DNA of 63,958 nucleotides from Gemmatimonadota bacterium (GTDB lineage: Bacteria; Latescibacterota; UBA2968; UBA8231). Shown here piece by piece: positions 15,729 through 24,619 of this stretch. The translations under genes and the position numbers were made by a program. The stretch covers positions 1-63,958 of the forward strand of contig JAPPEF010000021.1 in assembly GCA_028875335.1 (NCBI GenBank), written 5' to 3'. The notes under the pieces were generated by a model that worked only from the letters and a program-made list of their open reading frames with translations, made no database searches and had not been told where the DNA came from. Positions within the stretch are counted from its first letter, which is position 1. Each line of letters begins with the position of its first letter.

Positions 15729-18560
15729 ATGTTTCGGCTGATAGAGAGCGACCTGAATCGGCGTAAAGAATACCTCAGAGGAAGTTTTCCACTCCTCTGC
15801 GACGTGGAACTTCGACAAACATTGTATTCGGTATTCTGGCTGGTTGGTCGCTCTTCTTTTTTGCTTCTGCTCGCCCTCCTGATTCTGCCAGCGGTTCTGC
15901 TCGCCCAGCCCCTCGCCATTGACCCGAATGCGCTCGACTTGGGCGTAGTCGGCGTCGGCGTGGAGGCGCGAGCGTCCATTTCCGTCGAAAATCTGCAAGA
16001 TGACGCGCTCGAAGTGATCGTCGGTATTAGTGGCGACGGCTTTAGCGCGCTATCAGATACGCTGCGCTTGGATGGCAAGGGCAGCGGCAGCGTTGAAGTG
16101 CGCTTCAGCGCCACAGCGGCTGGGGAGTATGTGGGCGAACTGACGTTGCAGGTAGCCGCCTTGTTCAAAGACCAGCGCTTGGTCGTGCCGCTCCAAGCGG
16201 TAGCCGTCGTTCCGACCTTGGTGCTTTTGCCGGGCGAAGGGCTGGATTTTGGCGCGGTGCCCGTCGGGCAAGTGGCGACGGCGGCCGTTACTGTCAAAAA
16301 CACCGGTGCCGTGTCCGTGACGGCTGGGCAGATGGAGGTTGCCGACCTACAGGGTCCCTTTAGCGTTGCGGGTGATATAGGCTCTTGGCCTGACCCCGGC
16401 GGTGAAACGCGAATCGAGGTGGCGTTCGCTCCGACTCGCGCGGGGCCGGTCGCGACTGAATTCGTGGTCGCCTCGTCCGACTTTGGGAATTGGTCCATTC
16501 CTCTGCGGGGGAGTGGTTTGGTGCCGCAAGCGGCTTTTTCGCCCCTCCCGCAAGTGGGTCTCGATTTCGGCACCGTCGAAGTGGGCCAGCGCCTAGCGCG
16601 CCGCGTGACCGTCCTCAATCAGGGCCAAGCCGAGCTGCACGTTGAAAACGTCGCCATCGAGGGCGCGGCCTTTGCCCTAGGGGTCGGGGACTCGTCGGCG
16701 ACCATCGCTCCCGAGGGACGGCTCAACCTGAGCGCGGCGTTTGTGCCGCAGAGCGAAGGCGACCAAAGGGGCGTCCTGCGTCTGTACACTAGCGATCCGC
16801 AAGCTGCCACCGTCGCCATCCCTCTAGCGGGTCGCGGCCAAATTAGCCCGCCGAGCATCGAGATTATCAGTGGTGACATTGACTTCGGCAGTGTGCCCAT
16901 CGGCAAGACTGTGCGCGACCATTTGCTGTTGTGGAACAGGGGCGGTCAGCCGGGCGTGGTGGAGGTCTCCGTGGCTGCGGACGAGAGCGTTGAATTCGGG
17001 ATCGAACAGCACTCGGTCCTCGTCCAGCCTAAGGCCAGCGCCCCTGTGGCACTGAGTTTCTCGCCCAAGGAATCTGGTGCTCGCCAAGCCATCCTCCACG
17101 TCGAGGCCGAAGCTGGCCGTCAGACCGTGCGCTTGCAAGGCGTAGGTCAGTTTTTCGCCCTCAACCCGGCGACCGTGGACTTCGGTCGAGTCGCCGTCGG
17201 CGAAAGCAGCAGCCGAGTTGTCGAAATAGCCAATGTGGGCAACGCCGACTTTGAGATTCACCAGATTCGCTCGACGAGCGCCGAATTTACCGTCCACACC
17301 CCAATCGACGCCGACAGCAGGTTCCTGCTGCCAGCCCACAGCCAGCGCACCTTGCCGCTGCACGTGTCCTTTAGCCCGTCGGCCCGCGGAGCGATTTCGG
17401 GAACCTTGCGCTTGGACGGCTTGGGCGCGAATGAGATAATGGCGCTCGACATTCTGCTCAAGGGCAACGGCGTGGCCGCGGAAATCGAGTTAAATCCGGC
17501 GGGTATCGTCGATTTTGGCTACGTGGTCTTGGGGGAGCAGACGGAGAGGACCTTAGTGGCCACCAACGTCGGCGATACGGTGCTGCAAGTCGAAGCGCAT
17601 CCCCAAAGCAAGGAGGCCCACGTTGAGCCGGCGCAATTCGCGCTGGCCCCGGGCGAGTCTGCGCGCCTCACGCTCTTTTTTACGCCCGATGCCCTAGGCG
17701 ACCGCCGAGGACGCGTTTTGTTGGTCAGCAACGACGTCAAGGACCGCGCCCGTCCACTCGAATATAAAGGGAATGGAGTGCTTGCAGACATCGACTTGGC
17801 GCAGATTGTCGAGGTCTTGGTCTCGCGCGGCGAGAAGACCCAGCCCTTGGCCGTCGGCTGGAATAATGTCCCCGTCGTGCAAAAAGACGGCACCAAAGTG
17901 GATGTGGCCTTTGCAATTCCCGACTCGCTGCGGCAGGCGCTGATCGGTCGCGAGATGGTCGTCGAGTGGACCCGGCTCGACGAAAACTACGCTCCCAAAG
18001 GCAGTATCCAAAAGAAGAAGGTCACAATCTACGAATCGAGCGGCGGGCGCGTCCTAGCCGAGGATCTCAACTTGCAGCTAGCGGAAGAAGACAAGCGCCG
18101 AGTGCGGCTGAAAATCACTACTCATAGTTACCCGGGTGCCCCGCCGCAGAGCGTGTCGCAGCTTTTGGAAGCCGGGGGCTGGAAGTGGGAATTTGAAGCC
18201 AAGCCGCTGGTTTCCTTTTTGACGATCCGTCCCGGGCGCAATTATACCGACGCCGACGGCAACGCGGTTCTAGGCCAAACCGAGCGCCTGATTGGCTTGC
18301 CTGGATTGGCCTTTGCCGGCTGGCACAACGTGGATAATCCGTTGATTTCCGGCATCCACTTCACAGCCATTGGCAATGTGCTCGAAGCTCTGTCGACCGG
18401 AAACTCGCTGGCCATTTCTCTGGGCGTGGCCGTTTCCTTTTACAAAGATCAGTTTCTTTTCGGCTTCGGCTGGGATATTTACGACAGCCGGCCCCGAGCC
18501 AAGAAGAAAGGCTCGCAGGACTACATTATGACCTTTAAGTACTCGGGGTTGTTCAAGTGA
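15729..18560 (+). CDS. Secreted protein with ASH/HYDIN-like (choice-of-anchor D) repeats
   Basis: 943 residues from ATG 15729. A hydrophobic export segment lies at about 42-58 (LLLLALLILPAVLLA), unusually far from the start, so a later initiation codon is possible. It is followed by six tandem Ig-like repeats, each opening with a version of (L/V)DFGxVxVG and ending in a Gly-rich strand, as in ASPM-SPD2-hydin and choice-of-anchor D domains. From about residue 680 the sequence changes to a non-repetitive region ending in aromatic-rich strands (FLFGFGWDIYDS...FKYSGLFK) that could be an outer-membrane-embedded or anchoring module. A large periplasmic or surface structural protein is likely; no enzyme motif is visible. 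Its 3' end overlaps the convergent gene by 8 bases. Confidence 0.75.
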   Translation: MFRLIESDLNRRKEYLRGSFPLLCDVELRQTLYSVFWLVGRSSFLLLLALLILPAVLLAQPLAIDPNALDLGVVGVGVEARASISVENLQDDALEVIVGISGDGFSALSDTLRLDGKGSGSVEVRFSATAAGEYVGELTLQVAALFKDQRLVVPLQAVAVVPTLVLLPGEGLDFGAVPVGQVATAAVTVKNTGAVSVTAGQMEVADLQGPFSVAGDIGSWPDPGGETRIEVAFAPTRAGPVATEFVVASSDFGNWSIPLRGSGLVPQAAFSPLPQVGLDFGTVEVGQRLARRVTVLNQGQAELHVENVAIEGAAFALGVGDSSATIAPEGRLNLSAAFVPQSEGDQRGVLRLYTSDPQAATVAIPLAGRGQISPPSIEIISGDIDFGSVPIGKTVRDHLLLWNRGGQPGVVEVSVAADESVEFGIEQHSVLVQPKASAPVALSFSPKESGARQAILHVEAEAGRQTVRLQGVGQFFALNPATVDFGRVAVGESSSRVVEIANVGNADFEIHQIRSTSAEFTVHTPIDADSRFLLPAHSQRTLPLHVSFSPSARGAISGTLRLDGLGANEIMALDILLKGNGVAAEIELNPAGIVDFGYVVLGEQTERTLVATNVGDTVLQVEAHPQSKEAHVEPAQFALAPGESARLTLFFTPDALGDRRGRVLLVSNDVKDRARPLEYKGNGVLADIDLAQIVEVLVSRGEKTQPLAVGWNNVPVVQKDGTKVDVAFAIPDSLRQALIGREMVVEWTRLDENYAPKGSIQKKKVTIYESSGGRVLAEDLNLQLAEEDKRRVRLKITTHSYPGAPPQSVSQLLEAGGWKWEFEAKPLVSFLTIRPGRNYTDADGNAVLGQTERLIGLPGLAFAGWHNVDNPLISGIHFTAIGNVLEALSTGNSLAISLGVAVSFYKDQFLFGFGWDIYDSRPRAKKKGSQDYIMTFKYSGLFK

Positions 18561-19506
18561 GCAGGCGGCGGTACACCATGGCCGCCGTGCACAAGTCCTG
18601 CGCCCCCATCCCCGTCAGATAAACCGCGCTCGGCGCGATTGCGCCAAGCCGGCCGCAGGCGGCGTCGCCGATATCTAGCACCGTGCCCTCGGCATTGCGC
18701 GCCAAGGCGATCTGCTCGGCTTGGCCCTGCTCGGCCGCAAAGCGAAACTCCCCGGACTTCTGGGCTTGGGCGAGCACATCGACGACTACCGTGCGCTCAT
18801 AGAGGATTTCCGGCGCGAGCTGGCGCGTGCGACTGTCCCCGGCGAGGACCGCGAGGTAGGGAACCTCGGCTAGGGCCGCCGAGGTCAAAATGGGCTGCGG
18901 CGTCGGCACTGCCGTCAGCACGGCGTCGGCTCCGGCGATACAGGTCTCTAGCGACGTTGCTATCCGCAGGCTCGCATGCAGGTCCGGCTCGACCGCTTTG
19001 GCAAACGCAGCCCGGTTTGCCTCTCGGCGACTCGTGCAGGCAATTTCCGCCAAATCAAAGAGCGAGTCGCAGGATAGGGCCAAAGTTCGCGCGATTCGAC
19101 CGGTCCCTAAAATGGCGACTCGCTCGATGGCCGCGCCCGCTAGATATTGGAGACCCAGCGCGCCCGCCGCGCCGGTGCGCCAGTCGGTGATGTGCCCGGC
19201 CTCTAGCCGATACGATTGGCCCTGTTGCAGATCTTCAAATGCGATATACGCCTCCCGCTTGGCCAGTCGTCCGGTCGCCACGTCTGAAAATTCTTCGATG
19301 ATCTTTCGCGAGCGAAACTTCCCCGGCCATTCGGCGGGCATATCCAAGCGAAAGTAGTCGAGTGACCCGCGCTTTTGGACGGACTCGGTGCGCGGTGGAT
19401 TGTCGATGACCCCCGCGCCGTACCGCTCGAACGCTTGGTGACAGGCGGCGAGAAAGTCAGCCGTGGAGAAGCGATGGGCAAAGGTTTCTTCGCGCCAGAA
19501 ATTCAC
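18553..19506 (-). CDS. Ornithine cyclodeaminase / mu-crystallin family protein
   Basis: 317 residues, GTG start at 19506. A Rossmann motif ILGTGRIARTLAL (near residue 130) and the family pattern LEAGHITDWRTGAAGALG precede it, with ADAVLTAVPTPQPIL and VLAGDS following. Homologues include ornithine cyclodeaminase, alanine dehydrogenase and ketimine reductases, so the reaction is an NAD(P)-linked amino-acid or imine conversion that I cannot specify. It is convergent with the ASH-repeat gene and divergent from the envelope operon. Confidence 0.8.
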   Translation of the reverse strand: MNFWREETFAHRFSTADFLAACHQAFERYGAGVIDNPPRTESVQKRGSLDYFRLDMPAEWPGKFRSRKIIEEFSDVATGRLAKREAYIAFEDLQQGQSYRLEAGHITDWRTGAAGALGLQYLAGAAIERVAILGTGRIARTLALSCDSLFDLAEIACTSRREANRAAFAKAVEPDLHASLRIATSLETCIAGADAVLTAVPTPQPILTSAALAEVPYLAVLAGDSRTRQLAPEILYERTVVVDVLAQAQKSGEFRFAAEQGQAEQIALARNAEGTVLDIGDAACGRLGAIAPSAVYLTGMGAQDLCTAAMVYRRLLT

Positions 19507-19568
19507 GTATCATCCTTTGTTTGCTTGACTTAACTTGACGTTTTTTATTCATTAATGACGTTGGAGCG

Positions 19569-20033
19569 ATGGATCGAGAAAACCCCTATGTGCAGGAGCT
19601 AATTTTGTGGGGGCTGGCCACTGTAGCCATAGCCCTTCTCCTCAAGGCAGCCTTCTGGCCGCAATCTGCTGCACCCGAGCCAACGCCCCCACAGGAAGTC
19701 TCCAAGCCGGAAACTGCTCCCCAGCTTAGCCCCATTCGGGTCGAAATTCTCAATGGCGGCGGCGAATCGCAAGTCGCCGCTCGCTTGCGCAAAAAGGTCC
19801 GCGCTCTCGGGTTAGACGTGATTCACGAAGGCAATGCGCCCAGCTTTAATTACCTCCACACCCTCGTCGTCGATTTGGACGGCGATATCGAGCAAGCTCG
19901 ACAAGTGGCGGAGGTCTTGGGAATACCTCATTTTATTCAGCAGAAGAAGGAAAGCCAGTTCAGTCTAGCGAGCGTCTCGATTGTCATCGGGCGCGACTAC
20001 CGCCGCATCGGCCTGCTCGATCCGGCTAAGTAA
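19569..20033 (+). CDS. LytR_C-domain membrane protein
   Basis: 154 residues. A short cytosolic N-terminus, one transmembrane helix (about 12-28, LILWGLATVAIALLLKAAFW), a Pro-rich linker and a LytR cell-envelope C-terminal-type domain (IRVEILNGGGESQVAARLRKKVRALGLDV). Such domains occur in envelope-biogenesis proteins. It is the first gene of a co-directional run ending at 28684, so a link to cell-wall assembly is likely. Confidence 0.8.
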   Translation: MDRENPYVQELILWGLATVAIALLLKAAFWPQSAAPEPTPPQEVSKPETAPQLSPIRVEILNGGGESQVAARLRKKVRALGLDVIHEGNAPSFNYLHTLVVDLDGDIEQARQVAEVLGIPHFIQQKKESQFSLASVSIVIGRDYRRIGLLDPAK

Positions 20034-20049
20034 CCATGAGAAAACGTCC

Positions 20050-20451
20050 ATGAGCCTGTGTCAAGAGCCGCGCATCGCCCGCGCCGTAGAAATTTTACAA
20101 GATAAGAAGGCCTTCGCAATAACCTTGCTAGATTTGCGCGATGTCTCCGACACCTGCGACTGTTTCTTGCTCTGTACGGGTACTTCTGAACAGCACATCC
20201 GCAGTCTCGTCGACGAGGTGCGGGACCAACTCGCCGAGATCGGCGAAAAGCCTTGGCACATTGAGGGCGCGGATACTCGGCGCTGGGTGCTGATGGATTA
20301 CGTCGATTTCGTCGTCCATATCTTTCGCGAGGAGGCACGCGACTTCTACGCCCTAGAGAGGCTGTGGGGCGACGCCGAGCGCACGGACTTCGCAGATGGG
20401 GACGCGCCCGAGGAAGCCGCAGAAAAGCCCTTTGAATTTTCGACTTTCTAA
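20050..20451 (+). CDS. rsfS: Ribosome silencing factor RsfS
   Basis: 133 residues from ATG 20050; an in-frame ATG further upstream (19981) would overlap the LytR_C gene. Family features: IARAVEILQDKKAFAITLLDLRDVSDTCDCFLLCTG, SLVDEVRDQL, and WVLMDYVDFVVHIF. RsfS binds L14 of the large ribosomal subunit and blocks subunit joining in poor conditions. It sits in an envelope operon with mtnA; its stop TAA overlaps the next ATG by one base. Confidence 0.93.
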   Translation: MSLCQEPRIARAVEILQDKKAFAITLLDLRDVSDTCDCFLLCTGTSEQHIRSLVDEVRDQLAEIGEKPWHIEGADTRRWVLMDYVDFVVHIFREEARDFYALERLWGDAERTDFADGDAPEEAAEKPFEFSTF

Positions 20452-21491
20452 TGCCGATGCAAACGCTTAAATGGCAGGACGATGCGCTGATCCTGCTCGA
20501 TCAAACTCGCTTGCCCGAGGAGTTGGTGTACGCGACTTATCGCCACGTCGAGGATATCGCCCGCGCTATTGAAGGGCTGGTGGTGCGCGGTGCACCGGCC
20601 ATTGGCTTGGCGGCTGCGTACGGCGTCGTGGTAGGTGCGCGCACCGCGGTCGATTGCGCCCCCGAGGCCTTTTGCCGCCGCGTGGAAGATGACATTGCTC
20701 GCCTCGCCCGCACCCGGCCGACTGCGGTCAACCTGTTCTGGGCCTTGGATCAGATGCAGGAGGTGTTGGCGGCGAGTCGGAGCCTCGACAACCACGCCAT
20801 CTGCGATGCTCTGCTAGAGGCCGCGCACCGCCTGTTTGAGGAAGACCGCCAAATCTGTCGCCAGATCGGCGCGCACGGCGCGGCACTCCTACGCGATGGC
20901 AGCCAAGTCATTACCCACTGCAACGCCGGCGGCTTGGCTACGGCTGACTACGGCACGGCCTTGGGGGTCGTCTATGCAGCCCAAGAGGCGGGTAAGAAAG
21001 TCGCCGTTTTTGCAGACGAAACCCGCCCCTTGCTCCAAGGTTCGCGGCTGACGGCGTGGGAGCTGATGCAGAGCGGCATCGATGTCAGGGTTATCTGCGA
21101 CAATGCGGCCGCGGTCGTGCTGCGGAATGAGGCGATTGACTGCTGCATAGTAGGTGCTGACCGCATCGCTAGCAACGGCGATGTAGCCAACAAGATCGGC
21201 ACCTACGGGCTGGCCATTCTCGCCCGCGAGCACGGCGTGCCTTTCTACGTGGCCGCGCCGGTCTCGACCCTCGACATGGAATTGGCCTCGGGTGCGGAAA
21301 TTCCCATTGAGAAGCGCGACGCGGCTGAGGTCCGCGAAGGCATGGGCAAGCCCACGGCCCCGGACGCGGTGCCCGTTTACAATCCGGCCTTTGACGTCAC
21401 ACCCTGCGGCTTGGTGTCGGCGATCATTTCGGAAAAGGGCGTCGCCCGCGCTCCGTACGAACCCGCCCTGCGCGCTTGGATCGAACCATGA
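20451..21491 (+). CDS. mtnA: S-methyl-5-thioribose-1-phosphate isomerase
   Basis: 346 residues, typical for MtnA of the eIF2B-alpha-like family. Landmarks: RGAPAIG, the catalytic Cys in THCNAGGLA, DETRPLLQGSRLTAWEL, and GADRIASNGDVANKIGTY with the catalytic Asp. It isomerises methylthioribose-1-phosphate to methylthioribulose-1-phosphate in methionine salvage. No other salvage genes are nearby. It shares ATGA with the next gene. Confidence 0.92.
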   Translation: MPMQTLKWQDDALILLDQTRLPEELVYATYRHVEDIARAIEGLVVRGAPAIGLAAAYGVVVGARTAVDCAPEAFCRRVEDDIARLARTRPTAVNLFWALDQMQEVLAASRSLDNHAICDALLEAAHRLFEEDRQICRQIGAHGAALLRDGSQVITHCNAGGLATADYGTALGVVYAAQEAGKKVAVFADETRPLLQGSRLTAWELMQSGIDVRVICDNAAAVVLRNEAIDCCIVGADRIASNGDVANKIGTYGLAILAREHGVPFYVAAPVSTLDMELASGAEIPIEKRDAAEVREGMGKPTAPDAVPVYNPAFDVTPCGLVSAIISEKGVARAPYEPALRAWIEP

Positions 21492-22261
21492 AAAGCTATC
21501 CGATCCTATTGTTGGCCCTACTCGCCACGGCTCACTGCGCGAGCGCGCCGCGTTGGCGCACAGATTCGGGCGACGCCGCACCCACTAGTCGCGAAGAATT
21601 CGACCCGCGTAGTCTTGGCGAAGACTTGCTAATTGAGCCGATTCAACGCGAGAAAGAGGAAAGCGACCAAACCCAAACCCCAGCGGAACCAGCGGTCCCC
21701 GCGCAGGACCGCGCTCCGGTAGCGAGCGCTTCGGTCTATCGCCTCCAACTAGTTGCTCTGAGCAACGAAGCCATGGCCCGCCAGCGCCGCGTTGAGCTAG
21801 AACGCGCGCTCGGTGTGAGGGTTTATCTAGTGGCCCGCAATGAGCACTCAGTACTGCAAGCCGGCCAATACGCCACTCGCGCCGAGGCTGCGGCCCTCAA
21901 AGAGCAGGTTTCCGCACTCGGTCCGGACTACGTCGACGCCTATGTCGTCGAGGTTCCGGCGAGCGCGGTGTCCGATTCTGGTCCTGTGGAACCCGAGCTT
22001 GAGCTAGTGACTACCATTGGCTGGAAGGTGCAGATCGCCCAGTTCCTAGAACACGACAAGGCCAGCCGCCTCGTGGTCGACGCAAAAAAGCGCCTGAAGC
22101 GCGAAGACATCAACGTGGTCTTTAAGGAACCTTACTACAAGATCGAAGTCGGCAACTACCGCACCGAGGCACAAGCCCAGGCCGCGGCTGAACGAATCGG
22201 GAAGTACTATCCTCTTGCCCTCAAGGTCCGCTCCCAGATCCTCGTCCCGGAGGAGGACTGA
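21488..22261 (+). CDS. SPOR-domain cell-envelope protein
   Basis: 257 residues from ATG 21488 (4-base overlap with mtnA). A signal peptide ends near Cys17 (LLATAHC), a poor but possible lipobox. A charged linker is followed by two SPOR-like domains: about 80-155 (ASVYRLQLVALSNEAMARQRRVELERAL) and about 175-255 (WKVQIAQFLEHDKASRLVVDAKKRL, YYKIEVGNYRTEAQAQAAAERI). SPOR domains bind denuded peptidoglycan at division sites. The next genes encode a lytic transglycosylase and the elongation machinery, which fits. Confidence 0.85.
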   Translation: MKSYPILLLALLATAHCASAPRWRTDSGDAAPTSREEFDPRSLGEDLLIEPIQREKEESDQTQTPAEPAVPAQDRAPVASASVYRLQLVALSNEAMARQRRVELERALGVRVYLVARNEHSVLQAGQYATRAEAAALKEQVSALGPDYVDAYVVEVPASAVSDSGPVEPELELVTTIGWKVQIAQFLEHDKASRLVVDAKKRLKREDINVVFKEPYYKIEVGNYRTEAQAQAAAERIGKYYPLALKVRSQILVPEED

Positions 22262-22267
22262 CGCGTC

Positions 22268-24148
22268 ATGCGCTTGTATTGTTGTATCATCGCATTGCTC
22301 TTCATGGCCTGTGCCCAGGGCAAAAGCACCGGACCTTTGGTCTTCGACGAGACGCCCCCTGTTGTGTCTGCAGATATGTCTGCGGACCCACCGCCGGATA
22401 CAGCCGACCTAAGCGCTGTTCGCTGGCACTTGCTCCTCGCTATCGAAAGCCACGCCCTCGGGCAGACCCAGCGGGCGCAGGAGGCCCTCGATGCGGCCTT
22501 CGGCATTTTAGCCGACCTCGACGAGCACGACGCGCTCGTGGATACCGCGCAGGCCGCAACGCTCGGCCTGGCTATTGAGCGGGCGTACCTCGACCTGTTG
22601 CCGCACTTGGAGCGCTTTCCCGACAACAGCCGCTTGCTGCTGCTGTCCGAGGAAAAAATCGAGCGCCTGCCGGCCGATACCAAGCTTCGGATCCGCATCC
22701 GCCAGCTCGGCCCTCGCTGCGACATGCCAATTGACGACAATGACCGCGTCGTCGCCAAGATTCGCTTTTTCCAGACGCGGGGTCGCAAGACCTTTGCCAC
22801 TTGGTTGCAGCGCGCCGGACGCTACCGCACGCTGATCGGCGATATACTTCGGCGCGAGGGGATGCCCAGCGACCTTTTCTACGTAGCGGTCATCGAGAGC
22901 GGCCTCAACCCAAGGGCCTATTCGCGGTCGCGGGCTGTGGGGTTGTGGCAGTTTATGGCGCGTACCGGCCGCATGATGGACCTCAAGCTCACCCACTGGA
23001 TCGACGAACGGCGCGACCCGATCAAGGCGACCGAGAAAGCTGCCCTCTACCTAAAAGACCTTTTTGCAGAGTTCGGCGACTGGCGCTTAGCGTTGGCCGC
23101 ATACAACGGCGGGCCAGGACGAGTCCGCCGGGCCATCGCCCGCGCCGGCACCAACGACTATTGGCAGCTCGAGCTGCCCCGCGAAACGAAAAACTACGTG
23201 CCACTCTTCATGGCCGCGGCCGTCATAGCCAAAGATCCACAACTTTTTGGCTTTGAACCCCAAGCCGAAGAGCCAGCCTTTGCATACGAGGAGGTCGTCC
23301 TGCCCAAAGACTGGCTTTATGTCGATCTGAAAGCAGCCGCTCAGCTCTTGGGCATCGAACGTCAGGTATTGCACGACCTCAACCCCGAGCTACGCCAAGA
23401 CATCACGCCGCCGAGGAGTAGCTCGCCTTATACCCTTCGGGTCCCGCCCGGCAAGGGCCCGATCTTGCTTGACCAGTACGCCAGTCTGCCAATCCCCCAG
23501 AAAGCCGCGGTCCATCAATACCGGGTTCAGCGCGGTGATACGATCTCTGGCATCGCCCAGACTTTTGGCGTCTCTACGCGGGTCATTGCCGCGGCCAATA
23601 GCCTGAGAAATCCCAACCTCATCCGGCCGCGACAGTTGCTCTATATCCCGGTTGCCCCGAGGGCCAAGCCAACGAGTGGTCGCCGGGGGACCTATACCGT
23701 CCGCCCGAACGACGTACTGGGCCGCATCGCCTCCCAACACGGGGTGAGCCTGCGCGACCTGATGAAATGGAATGGCCTCAAAACTACGCTGATCAAACCC
23801 GGTCAGGAATTGGTGGTGCGACAACAGCCTATCTCCCGAGAGATGACGAGCGGCGGCGAGACTTACATAGTGCAGCGGGGCGATACGCTGTGGGAGTTGG
23901 CTCGGCGATTTGCGGTTAGCGTCGCCGATTTGCAGGCGTGGAACGGTCTTGAGAAGGCGCTAATTAAACCTGGTCAACAGCTGACCGTGGCCAACGCGCA
24001 AGCGCAGATGTACACCGTAGTCACGGGCGATACGCTACATAGCATCGCCCGCAAATTCGGCCTCGCTCCCAGCGATATTGCCCGGCAGAACAATATCGGC
24101 CTCTCGGCGACGCTGCTGGCGGGCACGATCTTGCAAATCCCGAGGTGA
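22268..24148 (+). CDS. MltD-like lytic transglycosylase with LysM repeats
   Basis: 626 residues. A lipoprotein signal ends at Cys15 (LLFMAC). The SLT-type catalytic domain spans about 175-320, with the catalytic Glu in FYVAVIESGLNP, then SRAVGLWQFM and ALAAYNGGPGRV. After a linker come four LysM modules (about 415-625; YRVQRGDTISGIAQTFGVS, YTVRPNDVLGRIASQHGVS, YIVQRGDTLWELARRFAVS, YTVVTGDTLHSIARKFGLA). It would cleave glycan strands to 1,6-anhydro-muropeptides at the outer-membrane side of the periplasm. It lies between the SPOR gene and mreD, consistent with wall remodelling during growth. Confidence 0.92.
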   Translation: MRLYCCIIALLFMACAQGKSTGPLVFDETPPVVSADMSADPPPDTADLSAVRWHLLLAIESHALGQTQRAQEALDAAFGILADLDEHDALVDTAQAATLGLAIERAYLDLLPHLERFPDNSRLLLLSEEKIERLPADTKLRIRIRQLGPRCDMPIDDNDRVVAKIRFFQTRGRKTFATWLQRAGRYRTLIGDILRREGMPSDLFYVAVIESGLNPRAYSRSRAVGLWQFMARTGRMMDLKLTHWIDERRDPIKATEKAALYLKDLFAEFGDWRLALAAYNGGPGRVRRAIARAGTNDYWQLELPRETKNYVPLFMAAAVIAKDPQLFGFEPQAEEPAFAYEEVVLPKDWLYVDLKAAAQLLGIERQVLHDLNPELRQDITPPRSSSPYTLRVPPGKGPILLDQYASLPIPQKAAVHQYRVQRGDTISGIAQTFGVSTRVIAAANSLRNPNLIRPRQLLYIPVAPRAKPTSGRRGTYTVRPNDVLGRIASQHGVSLRDLMKWNGLKTTLIKPGQELVVRQQPISREMTSGGETYIVQRGDTLWELARRFAVSVADLQAWNGLEKALIKPGQQLTVANAQAQMYTVVTGDTLHSIARKFGLAPSDIARQNNIGLSATLLAGTILQIPR

Positions 24149-24149
24149 C

Positions 24150-24617
24150 ATGATTGCGGTGCGCCATATCCTCTTGCTGGCCCTGGCCTTCATCCTACAG
24201 ACCACTTGGGTCGATTCCATAAAGGTATGGTCAGTCAAACCCGATTTATTGATTATGACGTTGAGCTTCATCGCGCTGCGCAGCGGGCCGGTTGTTGGGG
24301 CTTATATGGGATTGGGGGTCGGCATCTTCCAAGACATCTATCTGCCCGCCGATCTCGGAGTCAATGCGCTTGCCAAGTCGCTTATTGGCGCGGGTTTCGG
24401 CTACAGTCACACTCGCATGGTCGCCGATAGCATCCAAGTTCAGACCGCGCTGGTTTTTGGTGCCGTGATCTGCCATGATCTCATATACTATGTGGGAGCC
24501 AGCGCCGATGTGCCCTTTGAGGTGGGTAGCATCTTGGGCCGCGCCGTGTACACAGGCCTGATCAGTATGGTTTGCTTAGCCGGCTTGACTGTCAAACGCT
24601 ATATCTTTCCCGCTTGA
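24150..24617 (+). CDS. mreD: Rod shape-determining protein MreD
   Basis: 155 residues from ATG 24150, one base after the previous stop. It is almost entirely hydrophobic with about five transmembrane helices and the MreD pattern KPDLLIMTLSFIALRSGPVVGAYMGLGVGIFQD. Followed at once by mrdA and rodA, the standard order. mreB and mreC, usually just upstream, are absent and must lie elsewhere. Confidence 0.88.
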   Translation: MIAVRHILLLALAFILQTTWVDSIKVWSVKPDLLIMTLSFIALRSGPVVGAYMGLGVGIFQDIYLPADLGVNALAKSLIGAGFGYSHTRMVADSIQVQTALVFGAVICHDLIYYVGASADVPFEVGSILGRAVYTGLISMVCLAGLTVKRYIFPA

Positions 24618-24619
24618 TC

